Source: an uncultured Veillonella sp.
GTDB lineage: Bacteria > Bacillota > Negativicutes > Veillonellales > Veillonellaceae
NCBI GenBank assembly: GCA_900544365.1
Contig: UQVF01000015.1
Coordinates: 1 to 33,193 of the forward strand
DNA: 33,193 nt
Direction: 5' to 3'
A model generated the notes under the pieces. It worked only from the letters and a program-made list of their open reading frames with translations. It had not been told where the DNA came from and did not search any database. The position numbers and the translations under genes are program-made. Below, in pieces: positions 1 through 7,903 of the stretch (within the stretch, counting starts at the first letter, position 1; the number at the start of each line of letters is the position of its first letter).

Positions 1-2753
1 CCATTTTTAATCACCAAGTCATGTGTACCATCACCAGCGATTTCTTTGATATTACCAAGGTTTTCTGCTAATTTCACATCGAATCCATCACCTGCAGTAT
101 TTTTTACTACATCAATGTTATTCGTAGCTGTTGCTTCACGAGTAAAGTTCTCAGCACCTTTTACTTTTAAAGCTTGACCTAGGTTGCGGTGTACTTTATC
201 TGTTTCTGCCGCATCTTTATTACCATAGAAGTCTAAGCCTTTTTCTGTTAATGCATTCGTTGCAGTCTCACCAGCTTTATCGATTTTGTCGGATAAGGTA
301 TTGTAATTTTTAGTTACCGTATCTCCTAATTTCGTAATTGCTGTATTTTGACCTTCATTAGTAGCATTTAATTTATCGATAGCATCTTTTAAGGTATTTG
401 CAGTATCAGTACCACCAGTTGCATTAGTGATATTGAACGTTGGTCCCGTCACAGTTCCATTGTCAGCAATCGTTGTCCCACCGATCACAGTAGCCAAACC
501 ACTTACAGCTGTTAATTTACCTTTGGTAGCATCAGATAAATCTAATGTATATGTACGAACTCGATCCGTAGCACCTAATTCACCACCAGAAAGAGCCAAT
601 CCATCCCCAGCAATAGCTACTTTTGTATCATTTGCATTGACTTTGTAAGTCGTTACACCTTCCGTTGTAGTTGTATCTGTATCTACTGTTGTGTTAATAC
701 CAGGTGCTACTTTTACGGTTTCTTTCGCAGCTGCTTTTGCTAAGTTAGTAATTTTATTATTACCAGCTTCAGATAAATTACTTAAGTTTTTATCTGCTGC
801 ATTGTCTACTTTTTCACGAGTAGCTTTATCCAAGCCAAATGTTACTAGTCCATCTGCACCAGTTGTAATAGATAAGCCTGCTTTAGGTCCTTCTGCTGTT
901 GTAGTTGCATCTGTAGCCGCTACGAAGTTCAAACCTTTTTTCAATTTTACTGTGTTCGCAGCTGTATCTGCAACGCTGTTCGCACGGTAAGTAATATCTG
1001 CTTCTAAATTAGATGCTATAACTTTTGCATCGCCAAAGTTAACAGTTCCTTTATCATCACCTTTACCTGGTGTAATTGTTACAGTGTTAGTACCATTTTT
1101 GATAATTAAGTTATTTTTTTCATCGCCAGCGATGGATTTTATTCCCGTTAAGGTATCAGATAATTTAACAAGTAAACCATTAGCCCCAGCAGAGCCATCT
1201 TTTGCTACTTGAATGTTCGTATTCAGTGTGTTAGATGTATAATTAGCGCCACCTTTCACCGTTAATGTGGTATCTAATGTACGAGCTACACCTTGATTAT
1301 CATCACCCGTGAAAGTAATGGCTTTCCCTTTGAAAGTATCAAATTCAGTTTGGCTAACTTTTCCTCCTACCGTAGTGGTAAGATTTGCAATCTGTGATGT
1401 ATGAGTATTCACAGTTGTATTGATACCATCTACTACAGATTTTCTAGCAATGTCCTTAATTACTACACGAGTGTTTTGATCTTGGTTATTACCATTTTGT
1501 TGAATCAAAGATGCATTACCATCAGTACCAACTGTATACTCACCCGTTTTGATGTGCATCTCTGCAGTTTTATCAATTTTAGCATCAAGAGCTGTTTTCA
1601 CACTGCCAGAAGTAACTAGTTTAGCATCTTCATTCGCTGCTCCTACAGCACTTGCGATGTTAGGGGTAATCGTTACAGCGCCATTACTAGGAGTTACTGT
1701 TAATGCCGTCGTATTTCCACTAGTAATGGAAGTCACTACATCCTTAGCCTTAATCGTAACTGTGCCATTATTATTTTCAATGGCAATATTATCGCCGGCT
1801 TTTAAGGTAACAGCTTTTTTGGTTACACCAGTCACAGCTTGCGGTGTAGCCACCGTAGCATTTCCATCTTGTGTCCGCAATGTCCATTCATCGGATTTTT
1901 TAGCCACATCTGTAATGGTTGCAGTCTCTGTTACATCTTTATTTTCTCCATTTACATAATTTAATGTAATGGTACCTGCTGCATTTGGTGTATAGGAAGT
2001 TGCCTTAATATGGCGTTCTCCGCTTTTTAAGGAACTTTCAATCGCTTTCGCTTGTTTCAAGTTGACTGCATCATAATCGTTTACACCACCTGCTACACCT
2101 GTCAAACGGCGTGCAAATCCAGTATCTCCAGTGGAAGAACGTTTCGTACCAATCGCTACAATACCATACTCTTTATCTGCCACCGCATCTGTTCCTTGTG
2201 TATTTGTTAACATATACGGATATGTTTTCTGTGCCGACCCACTAGATGTACCTACATCTGAAGCGGTGATTTGGGTGTTCGCGCCTAAGGCAATACTACC
2301 AGATCCAGCCAGTACCTTCGCATTTTTACCGATGGCAATACTATTTGAGGCATCCACAGCTGGTGTAGTCCCTGCTGTAGTTCTCCCTTCTGCTACACCA
2401 ACAGTCGCCCCCTCACCAATGGCAATACCAGATGTACTAAACGCCTTAGCACCGTTACCAAGAGCTGTGGCGCTGGCTTTTGTGGATTGTGCTGCTGCAC
2501 CAATGGCTGTAGAATTAGCCGCTGTAGTATTGGCTTGATAACCGATAGCAGTAGAGCCACTACCAGCTGCTGTAGCTGCATTACCAAATGCACTATCATT
2601 GTCATTCGAAGCACGAGATGAGCTACCTACTGCAATAGTATCTGCTGCTTGTGCTTGAGCATCATTACCCATAGCAATACCACTGGTACCACCAGAGGTA
2701 GCACCTGTACCAATGGCTATGGCATCAGCCTTTTCTGCTGTAGCGGTTATCAA
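1..2753 (-). CDS. trimeric autotransporter adhesin, downstream part (partial, runs off left edge)
   Basis: This is the continuation of the adhesin whose signal peptide lies at 3711. It reads without a stop from about 2753 to the left window edge, in a different frame from the N-terminal part. It begins with more YadA/Hep-Hag head repeats (AIGTGA, IAIGEGA, IALGANT type) down to about 2290. A neck-like segment follows at about 2030-2110 (RRLTGVAGGVND, then DAVNLKQ), and then long Ser/Thr/Asn-rich stalk repeats containing several KxGxNxT-type units. No membrane anchor is inside the window, so the C-terminus lies beyond position 1. There is no good ribosome site for a separate start; TTG at 2753 is only the first possible codon. 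I read it as one gene with the upstream part, interrupted by a frame change. Surface adhesion is inferred from the family. Confidence 0.85.
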   Translation of the reverse strand, partial: MITATAEKADAIAIGTGATSGGTSGIAMGNDAQAQAADTIAVGSSSRASNDNDSAFGNAATAAGSGSTAIGYQANTTAANSTAIGAAAQSTKASATALGNGAKAFSTSGIAIGEGATVGVAEGRTTAGTTPAVDASNSIAIGKNAKVLAGSGSIALGANTQITASDVGTSSGSAQKTYPYMLTNTQGTDAVADKEYGIVAIGTKRSSTGDTGFARRLTGVAGGVNDYDAVNLKQAKAIESSLKSGERHIKATSYTPNAAGTITLNYVNGENKDVTETATITDVAKKSDEWTLRTQDGNATVATPQAVTGVTKKAVTLKAGDNIAIENNNGTVTIKAKDVVTSITSGNTTALTVTPSNGAVTITPNIASAVGAANEDAKLVTSGSVKTALDAKIDKTAEMHIKTGEYTVGTDGNASLIQQNGNNQDQNTRVVIKDIARKSVVDGINTTVNTHTSQIANLTTTVGGKVSQTEFDTFKGKAITFTGDDNQGVARTLDTTLTVKGGANYTSNTLNTNIQVAKDGSAGANGLLVKLSDTLTGIKSIAGDEKNNLIIKNGTNTVTITPGKGDDKGTVNFGDAKVIASNLEADITYRANSVADTAANTVKLKKGLNFVAATDATTTAEGPKAGLSITTGADGLVTFGLDKATREKVDNAADKNLSNLSEAGNNKITNLAKAAAKETVKVAPGINTTVDTDTTTTEGVTTYKVNANDTKVAIAGDGLALSGGELGATDRVRTYTLDLSDATKGKLTAVSGLATVIGGTTIADNGTVTGPTFNITNATGGTDTANTLKDAIDKLNATNEGQNTAITKLGDTVTKNYNTLSDKIDKAGETATNALTEKGLDFYGNKDAAETDKVHRNLGQALKVKGAENFTREATATNNIDVVKNTAGDGFDVKLAENLGNIKEIAGDGTHDLVIKN

Positions 2754-3711
2754 CAGGTGCGGGGGCTTTGGCTCCCGAAGCTGCCGCACCTGTACCAATA
2801 GCTGTTGCATTTTCTGCGGAGGCAGACGCTTTTGTACCTAACGCAGATGCACTTTTTCCAGAAGCTAAGGCGCTATACCCAATAGCAGCAGCCTTTTCCG
2901 CTGATGCTTTAGTCCGTTCTTTATTATCATCCAATGCGTTTCCATCACCACCGCCAATAGCGATAGAATTAGCTTCTGTAGCAGCAGCACTACGTCCCAA
3001 TGCTGTCGCATTACCACCAGTAGCCATCGTTCGCAAGCCTATGGAAACATCACCAAATTTTTGATAGCTAGAAATTGTGGTTTCATCGTCATTCCAGATA
3101 AATGTTTTTGGAGTCCCATCTGCATTGAATGTATTAGCACCAGCTAAGGATTGGATACCTATGGCAACGCCACCTTGGCTGTACCCACGGGCACTTACAC
3201 CATAGGCTGCAGCTCCCATTTTTTTAGACCGCGCACTTTCACCAACCGCTGTAGCATGTTCTGTGGCTACAGATTTAAAACCCATGCCGATACCATAATC
3301 ACCATTAACAGTTGCATATCGACCTACAGCAACAGCATAAGAATTTCTAATATCAGTATCTAAGCCGACTGCCAATGAAGAGTTCCCTATAGCGACCGCC
3401 CTTTGTCCAATGGCTATACTAGGATCTGTTGTACCGTCACGTTGTGTTCCTACGGCATAACTTTTTTTACCTAATGCTATCGAACCATCTGACCCTGCAA
3501 AAGATCCAGACCCTAATGCAATCCCACCAGGTTTAGCAGTCCCTTCATCTACGGCATGTACAGATGCACTCATATCCGCCCCCACAGCCATAGCCGCCAG
3601 GATACTTGCTACTACAATTTTCTTCTTCCCAGAGTGGTTTTTCGCCATTTCAGACACGACGATATAACATTGCTTTGACTTGCTCCAAATAACTTTAAAT
3701 ATCTTATTCAT
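2725..3711 (-). CDS. trimeric autotransporter adhesin, N-terminal part (frame ends early)
   Basis: The protein begins with an extended signal peptide region (MNKIFKVIWSKSKQCYIVVS), then a hydrophobic core and a likely cleavage site after SVHA. This is the usual N-terminus of very large type Vc autotransporters exported by Sec. The mature part is a left-handed parallel-beta-roll head: many ~14-residue repeats with SIALG, AVAVG or TAIGTG cores. I chose ATG at 3711 over an upstream GTG at 3741 because AGGAG lies about 12 bases before it and the signal peptide starts exactly there. The frame closes at 2725 after a non-repeat tail (VDNRYSRKG), while head repeats resume at once in another frame. 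Either loss of one base in the C5 tract at 2761-2765 or gain of two bases near 2747 would join them. Family assignment is secure; whether the break is real is not. Confidence 0.85.
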   Translation of the reverse strand: MNKIFKVIWSKSKQCYIVVSEMAKNHSGKKKIVVASILAAMAVGADMSASVHAVDEGTAKPGGIALGSGSFAGSDGSIALGKKSYAVGTQRDGTTDPSIAIGQRAVAIGNSSLAVGLDTDIRNSYAVAVGRYATVNGDYGIGMGFKSVATEHATAVGESARSKKMGAAAYGVSARGYSQGGVAIGIQSLAGANTFNADGTPKTFIWNDDETTISSYQKFGDVSIGLRTMATGGNATALGRSAAATEANSIAIGGGDGNALDDNKERTKASAEKAAAIGYSALASGKSASALGTKASASAENATAIGTGAAASGAKAPAPVDNRYSRKG

Positions 3712-3741
3712 ACCGATACTTACTCCTAACCGTGAACACAC

Positions 3742-4027
3742 TAATGATAATTAACAACTTTCACTTTCTATTTTGGTGCTTTCTGCTACGTTAACAACCT
3801 CCCTAAGCAGAGCCTATATATAATTATTTTCCTCTTTGCATTTATACTGAATGCTTACCTATTTCATTAAGAGTCCAATCAACTTGATAGCTCAATAAAA
3901 TAGGTAAACATTCCTTACAAATACAATACATAGAATGACAGGAATCTATAGTATATGAAAATTTCATGAAGAAAACATGAATTATTCATGATAAACAGAC
4001 AGTTCCCTCTTGATAAACATCGCACTA
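3742..4027 (-). promoter_or_regulatory. long AT-rich leader of the adhesin gene
   Basis: The promoter at 4028-4056 would give an untranslated leader of about 310 nt. It contains a strong hairpin: 3850-3864 pairs with 3898-3912 over 15 bases with one mismatch, enclosing a 33-nt loop. It also contains a cluster of CATGA/TCATG inverted motifs around 3966-3992. I recognise no known riboswitch and no coding sequence here. A regulatory leader is an inference from length and structure. Confidence 0.4.
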
Positions 4028-4056
4028 ATTATATACTGAATAAGTGGATTTTTCAA
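4028..4056 (-). promoter_or_regulatory. sigma-70-type promoter of the adhesin gene
   Basis: On the minus strand TTGAAA (4051-4056) and a perfect TATAAT (4028-4033) are separated by 17 bases. Transcription would start near 4021. Between this and the terminator at 4331 I see only AT-rich sequence. Confidence 0.6.
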
Positions 4057-4330
4057 ACCGCAAATTTTTCGATATATATCATCTTCAGCTATCCTTTTAC
4101 CAAGTTTTCTAAATAACTAAATTGATGAAAACAACATGTATTGTCCCTATATAATGCACAAAGTACACGTTTCTAAAATTTTCATCTCCAACAAGGTATA
4201 GACATTTTTATTATATCAAGATAGCCTACACCTATCAACACATATTTGTATGTTCTATTGAATTTCACCTATGATGTGTCATAGTATCCACATAAATGAA
4301 TTTGTCAAAGGGTATAAAGCACACGGGAAT

Positions 4331-4361
4331 ATAAAAGAGCCGGTATACAATACACCGACTC
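4331..4361 (-). terminator. terminator after the HsdR-N-like gene
   Basis: An imperfect inverted repeat (GAGYCGGT arms, 4337-4361) is followed on the minus strand by TTTTAT. It lies about 60 bases after the stop codon at 4419. Confidence 0.55.
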
Positions 4362-4418
4362 AATTTACAAATGCTTGCAATCAACTAGGTTCAGAGGTTG
4401 CTGTCCATTTATGCTTTT

Positions 4419-5217
4419 TTACTTTTTATACTCCGCTCTAAATCCATCTCGAAGTACCGCATATCGCAATAAATTTTTAATAAAAGATTGTACATTAGGG
4501 TCTTTCCAATCTAGTAATCGAGAATGGTTGACCCGGCCAAGATGTATTTCATCACCGTGAACAAGCTCCGGAGCACGTTCCTTAATATACGCAATGACGT
4601 CAGCTCTTTTAGCTGCACCACCTCTACCTCTTGTTAAAGAACCGTTATGTGTAATATCTACTATATGAGTCAGCGGATTATATCGGCAACACCGATCTAA
4701 ATTTAACTGAAGCGAATGATGTCTCGATTCTTTATTTGTGATTGACACATCAACCCCTAACAGTTCTTCGAAGGAAGGAATATCCTCAACTTCCCAGTAT
4801 TCACCATCCTCATAGATATATATAACAGCCTCCACACCATTCACTAGCATAGTATACTCTGCATTCAGTATCTCTCTATATCCTGCAGCATGTTCAAACA
4901 CCGCATCACCACGCACATTAATATGAGGCGCCTTGCATTCTATTACCATAAGTGCATCTGTACATTCTTCATCACGATACACAACAATATCTGCTCGTTC
5001 TCTCGCTCTTTTTTACATGCGCCATAGATTCTTCTACGCGGAGTCTATTACAAGGTACACCTAATTGTTCTAGCAAAAACAGAATCATTTTCTGTCTTAC
5101 TTCTTCCTCCGGCGTTTTAGGCACAAAATACTTACGCACCGGATCAAAATAAGACTTTGAACTTGGTTTATATACGTCTAACTTTATATCTTTAAATAGT
5201 TTCTTTATATCTTGCAT
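4419..5217 (-). pseudogene. HsdR N-terminal-domain nuclease-like protein, frame-broken
   Basis: Two reading frames together make one protein of about 265 residues. The first frame (from 5217) gives the FVPKTPEEEVRQKMILFLLEQLG and RVEESMAHVKK segments. The second (4419-4982) continues with ADIVVYRDEECTDALMVIECKAP. These match the N-terminal domain of type I restriction HsdR proteins (HSDR_N), a PD-(D/E)xK nuclease fold; the Asp in ADIVV and the ECK triplet are the expected catalytic residues. The frames are joined by removing one A from the A6 run at about 5011-5016 or by adding two bases beside it. The start at 5217 was chosen because a promoter at 5257-5286 lies inside the longer upstream frame and GAGAGGG precedes this ATG. 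No HsdM/HsdS or helicase part is present, so it is a stand-alone member. It may be a true pseudogene or a sequencing error. Confidence 0.75.
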
Positions 5218-5256
5218 AAAAGCGCCCTCTCTCTTCATTACGTTTTCAGTTTTCAC

Positions 5257-5286
5257 ATTATAGCATATATAAAAGTAAGTTGTCTT
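5257..5286 (-). promoter_or_regulatory. promoter of the HsdR-N-like gene
   Basis: TATAAT (5257-5262, minus strand) with AAGACA (5281-5286) 18 bases upstream. It places the transcript start close to 5250 and so supports the ATG at 5217. Confidence 0.5.
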
Positions 5287-5403
5287 ACTAGGAGGGGGGA
5301 GCACAAAAAATGGATAACTCAATCTTGACTATCCGCATATTTAAGGTTTTAGGACAAAGATAAGGAAATCCCTCAATCTTTTCTATATATAGCATACATC
5401 GCC

Positions 5404-5434
5404 AAAAAAGGACAACACAATGTGTTGTCCTTTT
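5404..5434 (-). terminator. strong rho-independent terminator (sRNA / abiF)
   Basis: A perfect 10-bp inverted repeat (GGACAACACA, one A between the arms, 5410-5430) is followed by T6 on the minus strand. A6/T4 flanks could also let it act in the plus direction. Confidence 0.8.
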
Positions 5435-5486
5435 CCAGTAGGTGATGCCTCCATCACCAAGAGCTCTTAAGAGCCAAATCTAATTG
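5404..5486 (-). ncRNA. candidate small RNA directly downstream of abiF
   Basis: A compact transcription unit of about 80 nt is visible. A promoter (5493-5521) starts 8 bases after the abiF stop codon, and a strong terminator ends the unit at 5404-5434. Between them lie a perfect 12-base palindrome (GCTCTTAAGAGC, 5462-5473) and a perfect 7-bp hairpin (GGTGATG / CATCACC, 5441-5458) whose loop, read as RNA, is GAGG. No reading frame of useful length is present. AbiF-family HEPN proteins have been described as toxins controlled by a neighbouring structured RNA, so an RNA partner of AbiF is the attractive reading. That link is inference; expression is not shown by sequence. Confidence 0.55.
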
Positions 5487-5492
5487 TCTATT

Positions 5493-5521
5493 ATAATAAC
5501 AAAACCACTATAATTCGTCAA
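5493..5521 (-). promoter_or_regulatory. promoter of the candidate small RNA
   Basis: TTGACG (5516-5521) and TATTAT (5493-5498) on the minus strand are separated by exactly 17 bases. It lies in the 44-base stretch immediately behind the abiF stop codon, where only a terminator would be expected. Confidence 0.6.
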
Positions 5522-5529
5522 CTCTTTAT

Positions 5530-6645
5530 TCATAAAGTATATTGAATTTTTCCTGTTAATACTTGTTTCCATTGTCCATAATCAGAAGATCCCATACGTT
5601 TTAACAACTTTTGATTCAATATGTTACCCGCAGAATACCCCATCCTTCTATTATTAGAATAGAAAAATTTTTTCAAAAGTTGCTTTAACTCTGTCAAAGA
5701 TTCGAAATACCCTAAAATTTTGAGCACATCAAATAAAGACAATTTTGAGTACTGATAGCCATAACGCTTCTGTGGATTTAACGAAAATGACTTAACTATA
5801 TTAGTATTAACCTTATAACATGTAGGTGTGGTAAACCTATTAATCAAGGACGTATGTGCACAACTGTTTCGCAAGCATAGCAAAAAATCCAGCATATTCA
5901 AGAACTCGGATCTTTTAGATTTCTTTAATTTAAAATCACTTAAAACATCCCCAAGTACATCATCTTGTAAATAATGCACTAATCTGACAAGTTCACCGAA
6001 AGTTAGGGCCTCTATAGATACCCAAAAAGGAACAGCTATATCATTATAAACATTTTTATAACAATCTCTGTATACAGCAACATTCGTTGGCGCCACATAA
6101 TTTTTAGATTGATAAAACTTCATTTCAATATGGTCATTCCGATCAATTAGATTTGTTAAGTAGTATGGTTTGAAAAGAATAAAGTCTGTAAAATTATTAT
6201 AGATTTTTTTATTTTGTTCATTAACAAATGGATAGTTTTGAGAATACGAACAATATGTATCACTTGATACGATGCTATCACTAGGATCCATAAAATTTGA
6301 TTTATTTGTATATTGCATAGTGTTATTAAGCGTCGTGCAATGCCTTTTTGTAAAATGATAGGCAATTGAGGTCTTTAACGCTTCTTCTACTTTGCTTAGT
6401 TTAGAAAATATAATATTAGAAAATTTTTTATCAAAGCTACATAGCGCCTTAAAATCCTCTAATGTAACATTTTTATATCTCTTAGGTTTTAATGTATCTA
6501 ATAACAAGTTCTCAAATCCATTAAACAAAGAATAATAATTTTGCTTTATCAGAACCTTATTTAGTTCATCATTATCAAATTCAAGTCCTCTACTTTTTAA
6601 TCTATTCTTCAAATCTTCTCTCGATAAAAAAGTTTTTATCGCCAA
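5530..6645 (-). CDS. Abi_2/AbiF-family HEPN protein (abortive infection type)
   Basis: The 371-residue protein has the Abi_2 hallmarks: NYYSLFNGF (residues 36-44), the segment FDKKFSNIIFSKLSKVEEALKTSIAYHF (about 71-98), PFWVSIEALTFGELVRL (206-222), and RNSCAH (259-264), which is the HEPN R-x4-H ribonuclease motif. Abi_2 proteins are phage-defence or toxin-antitoxin RNases related to the HEPN part of Cas13. The start is TTG at 6645, justified by AAGGAGGAG about 8 bases upstream and by the MAIKTFLSREDL opening typical of the family. The gene is AT-richer than its neighbours and lies in an accessory block beside tRNA genes, which suggests acquisition. No protein antitoxin is adjacent; a candidate small RNA lies right behind the stop codon. 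Confidence 0.85.
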   Translation of the reverse strand: MAIKTFLSREDLKNRLKSRGLEFDNDELNKVLIKQNYYSLFNGFENLLLDTLKPKRYKNVTLEDFKALCSFDKKFSNIIFSKLSKVEEALKTSIAYHFTKRHCTTLNNTMQYTNKSNFMDPSDSIVSSDTYCSYSQNYPFVNEQNKKIYNNFTDFILFKPYYLTNLIDRNDHIEMKFYQSKNYVAPTNVAVYRDCYKNVYNDIAVPFWVSIEALTFGELVRLVHYLQDDVLGDVLSDFKLKKSKRSEFLNMLDFLLCLRNSCAHTSLINRFTTPTCYKVNTNIVKSFSLNPQKRYGYQYSKLSLFDVLKILGYFESLTELKQLLKKFFYSNNRRMGYSAGNILNQKLLKRMGSSDYGQWKQVLTGKIQYTL

Positions 6646-6828
6646 TTAATCTCTCCTCCTTCCTAAAAATTTTCCCGCATATGACTCTTTAATCTTATAA
6701 TATCCTATTTCATTATTGATGTATACCATATCAACAGTATTAAAAAAATGAGTCCATTAGTGATCTTAGGTCTAACTAATAAATCATATAAAAATGGATA
6801 ACCCACTCAAAAATATCTGCTTTTTGAT
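6646..6828. other. abiF upstream region
   Basis: This AT-rich stretch has no gene. It contains an imperfect palindrome at 6719-6735 (TGATGTATACCATATCA), upstream of the abiF ribosome site, which could be an operator. A poor promoter (TATACA, 18 bases, TATTAT on the minus strand) overlaps it. Neither is strong enough for a firm call. Confidence 0.3.
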
Positions 6829-7281
6829 ATTGATCCAGGAGGGATACGTAATCGACTTAGTGCGCTAGGAGCATAGCGACGACGCACACTTAGCCGATAC
6901 GATGTTCACCCTGTAGCGTAGCGAAAGGCCCTCCAAATGAAAAAGCACTCTGCCGAAACAAAGTGCTAATGCTGGTGATCCAGGAGGGATAGCGGTTAGC
7001 TTAGTTATCTAGGAGCATCGCAACGCAGAGAACTTAGCGATAGCATACCCGTATACGTAAGCAACTTAGGTCTCCAGGAACGCAGTGACGCAGAGACCTT
7101 AGTGCGTCGATCCCTCCAACATAAAAAGGATTCTAGAAAACATAGAATCCTTTGTTAGTGGTGATCCAGGAGGGATAGCGGCAAGCTTAGACCTTTAGGA
7201 GCCATAGGCGACGCGAAGGTCTTAGCGATAGCATCCCTGCCACACAAAAAGGATCCTACATCAAGTAGAATCCTTTGTTAG
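6810..7281 (-). repeat. array of tRNA-Arg 3'-end copies with covarying CTTAG hairpins
   Basis: The last 17 or so bases of the tRNA-Arg gene (TCCCTCCTGGATCACCA) recur at 7159-7176, 6973-6990 and, with a changed CCA end, 6829-6845. Each copy is followed on the minus strand by a hairpin and a T-run: 7124-7153 after the second copy, about 6942-6968 after the third, about 6809-6829 after the fourth. Each copy is preceded by a module closed by GGGAT or GGAGGGAT pairing with ATCCCTCC. Inside the modules lie four hairpins of 38-40 bases (7186-7225, 7065-7102, 7000-7037, 6856-6893). They start and end with CTTAG, have complementary arms that differ between copies, and share a loop of AGGAGC...GCGACGC type. 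There is no reading frame. The nature of the element is unknown to me. Confidence 0.75.
7246..7276 (-). terminator. terminator of the tRNA operon
   Basis: An inverted repeat (GGATCCTAC / GTAGAATCC, one mismatch, 7251-7273) is followed on the minus strand by T5. It begins about 9 bases after the tRNA-Arg CCA end. Confidence 0.65.
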
Positions 7282-7358
<77 letters not shown>

Positions 7359-7461
7359 ATATGTAGTTATGTCATGTTATTTTACTGTAAATAATAAAAT
7401 AACCCATCACATAGACATTGTCTCTGTATGGGAACGTATTAAATACAAGCACATGTATAAG

Positions 7462-7535
7462 TGGAGCGGGTGAAGGGAATCGAACCCTCGCAACCAGCTT
7501 GGAAGGCTGGGGCTCTACCATTGAGCTACACCCGC
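7462..7535 (-). tRNA. tRNA-Gly (anticodon TCC)
   Basis: A complete 74-nt cloverleaf with encoded CCA: acceptor GCGGGTG/CACCCGC, anticodon arm CAGC CTTCCAA GCTG, T arm GAGGG TTCGATT CCCTT. It is the middle gene of the tRNA operon, 11 bases after tRNA-Pro and about 100 bases before tRNA-Arg. Confidence 0.97.
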
Positions 7536-7546
7536 ACATAAGAAAA

Positions 7547-7623
7547 TGGTCGGAGCAGCAGGATTCGAACCTGCGACCCCCTGGTCCCAAGCCAGGTGCG
7601 CTACCAAACTGCGCTATGCCCCG
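7547..7623 (-). tRNA. tRNA-Pro (anticodon TGG)
   Basis: A complete 77-nt cloverleaf with encoded CCA: acceptor CGGGGCA/TGCTCCG, anticodon arm CCTGG CTTGGGA CCAGG, T arm GCAGG TTCGAAT CCTGC. It is the first gene of the operon, about 85 bases behind the promoter. Confidence 0.97.
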
Positions 7624-7713
7624 ATATCTTCCATTCATAGTAACGAACCACCTTAACTATCCTTGGGAAACACTGTTTCGCTACCGTTTGTTACTTACCG
7701 TAACAACAAATAT

Positions 7714-7742
7714 ATAGTATCATATCCTTTACATCTATGCAA
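7714..7742 (-). promoter_or_regulatory. promoter of the tRNA-Pro-Gly-Arg operon
   Basis: TTGCAT (7737-7742) and TACTAT (7714-7719) on the minus strand, 17 bases apart. No other gene intervenes before tRNA-Pro. Confidence 0.65.
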
Positions 7743-7773
7743 GTGTTTTTTTATAATTTATTTAATTTTTTCT

Positions 7774-7850
7774 AACCCTTAAATTGCAAGTAGAAATTGA
7801 ACACTTTGGTACAAATAATTTAACCTTAAATTGCAGATAGATATTCAACT
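7774..7850. repeat. two imperfect direct repeats upstream of the tRNA promoter
   Basis: AACCCTTAAATTGCAAGTAG... at 7774-7802 and AACCTTAAATTGCAGATAG... at 7822-7849 are nearly identical over about 28 bases. They lie 35-110 bases upstream of the tRNA promoter -35 box, between it and the terminator of the next gene. A binding site for a regulator is possible; I have no name for it. Confidence 0.45.
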
Positions 7851-7861
7851 CTTTATACGAC

Positions 7862-7893
7862 AAAAGGGACTGTTACAATGTTACAGCCCCTTT
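7862..7893 (-). terminator. terminator of SUKH-DUF4261 gene 1
   Basis: A GGGRCTGT/ACAGYCCC hairpin (7866-7890) with T4 on the minus strand lies about 10 bases after the stop codon. It closely resembles the terminator at 13225, as expected if gene and terminator were duplicated together. Confidence 0.65.
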
Positions 7894-7903
7894 CACCACA
7901 CAT

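Noticed and set aside
427..3363. Several plus-strand open frames of 70-136 codons opposite the adhesin
   Set aside because: They are low-complexity mirror images of repeat codons, lack ribosome sites, and lie opposite a clear trimeric autotransporter frame.
7372..7717. Open frames on both strands over the tRNA cluster
   Set aside because: They run straight through complete tRNA genes, a common false call.
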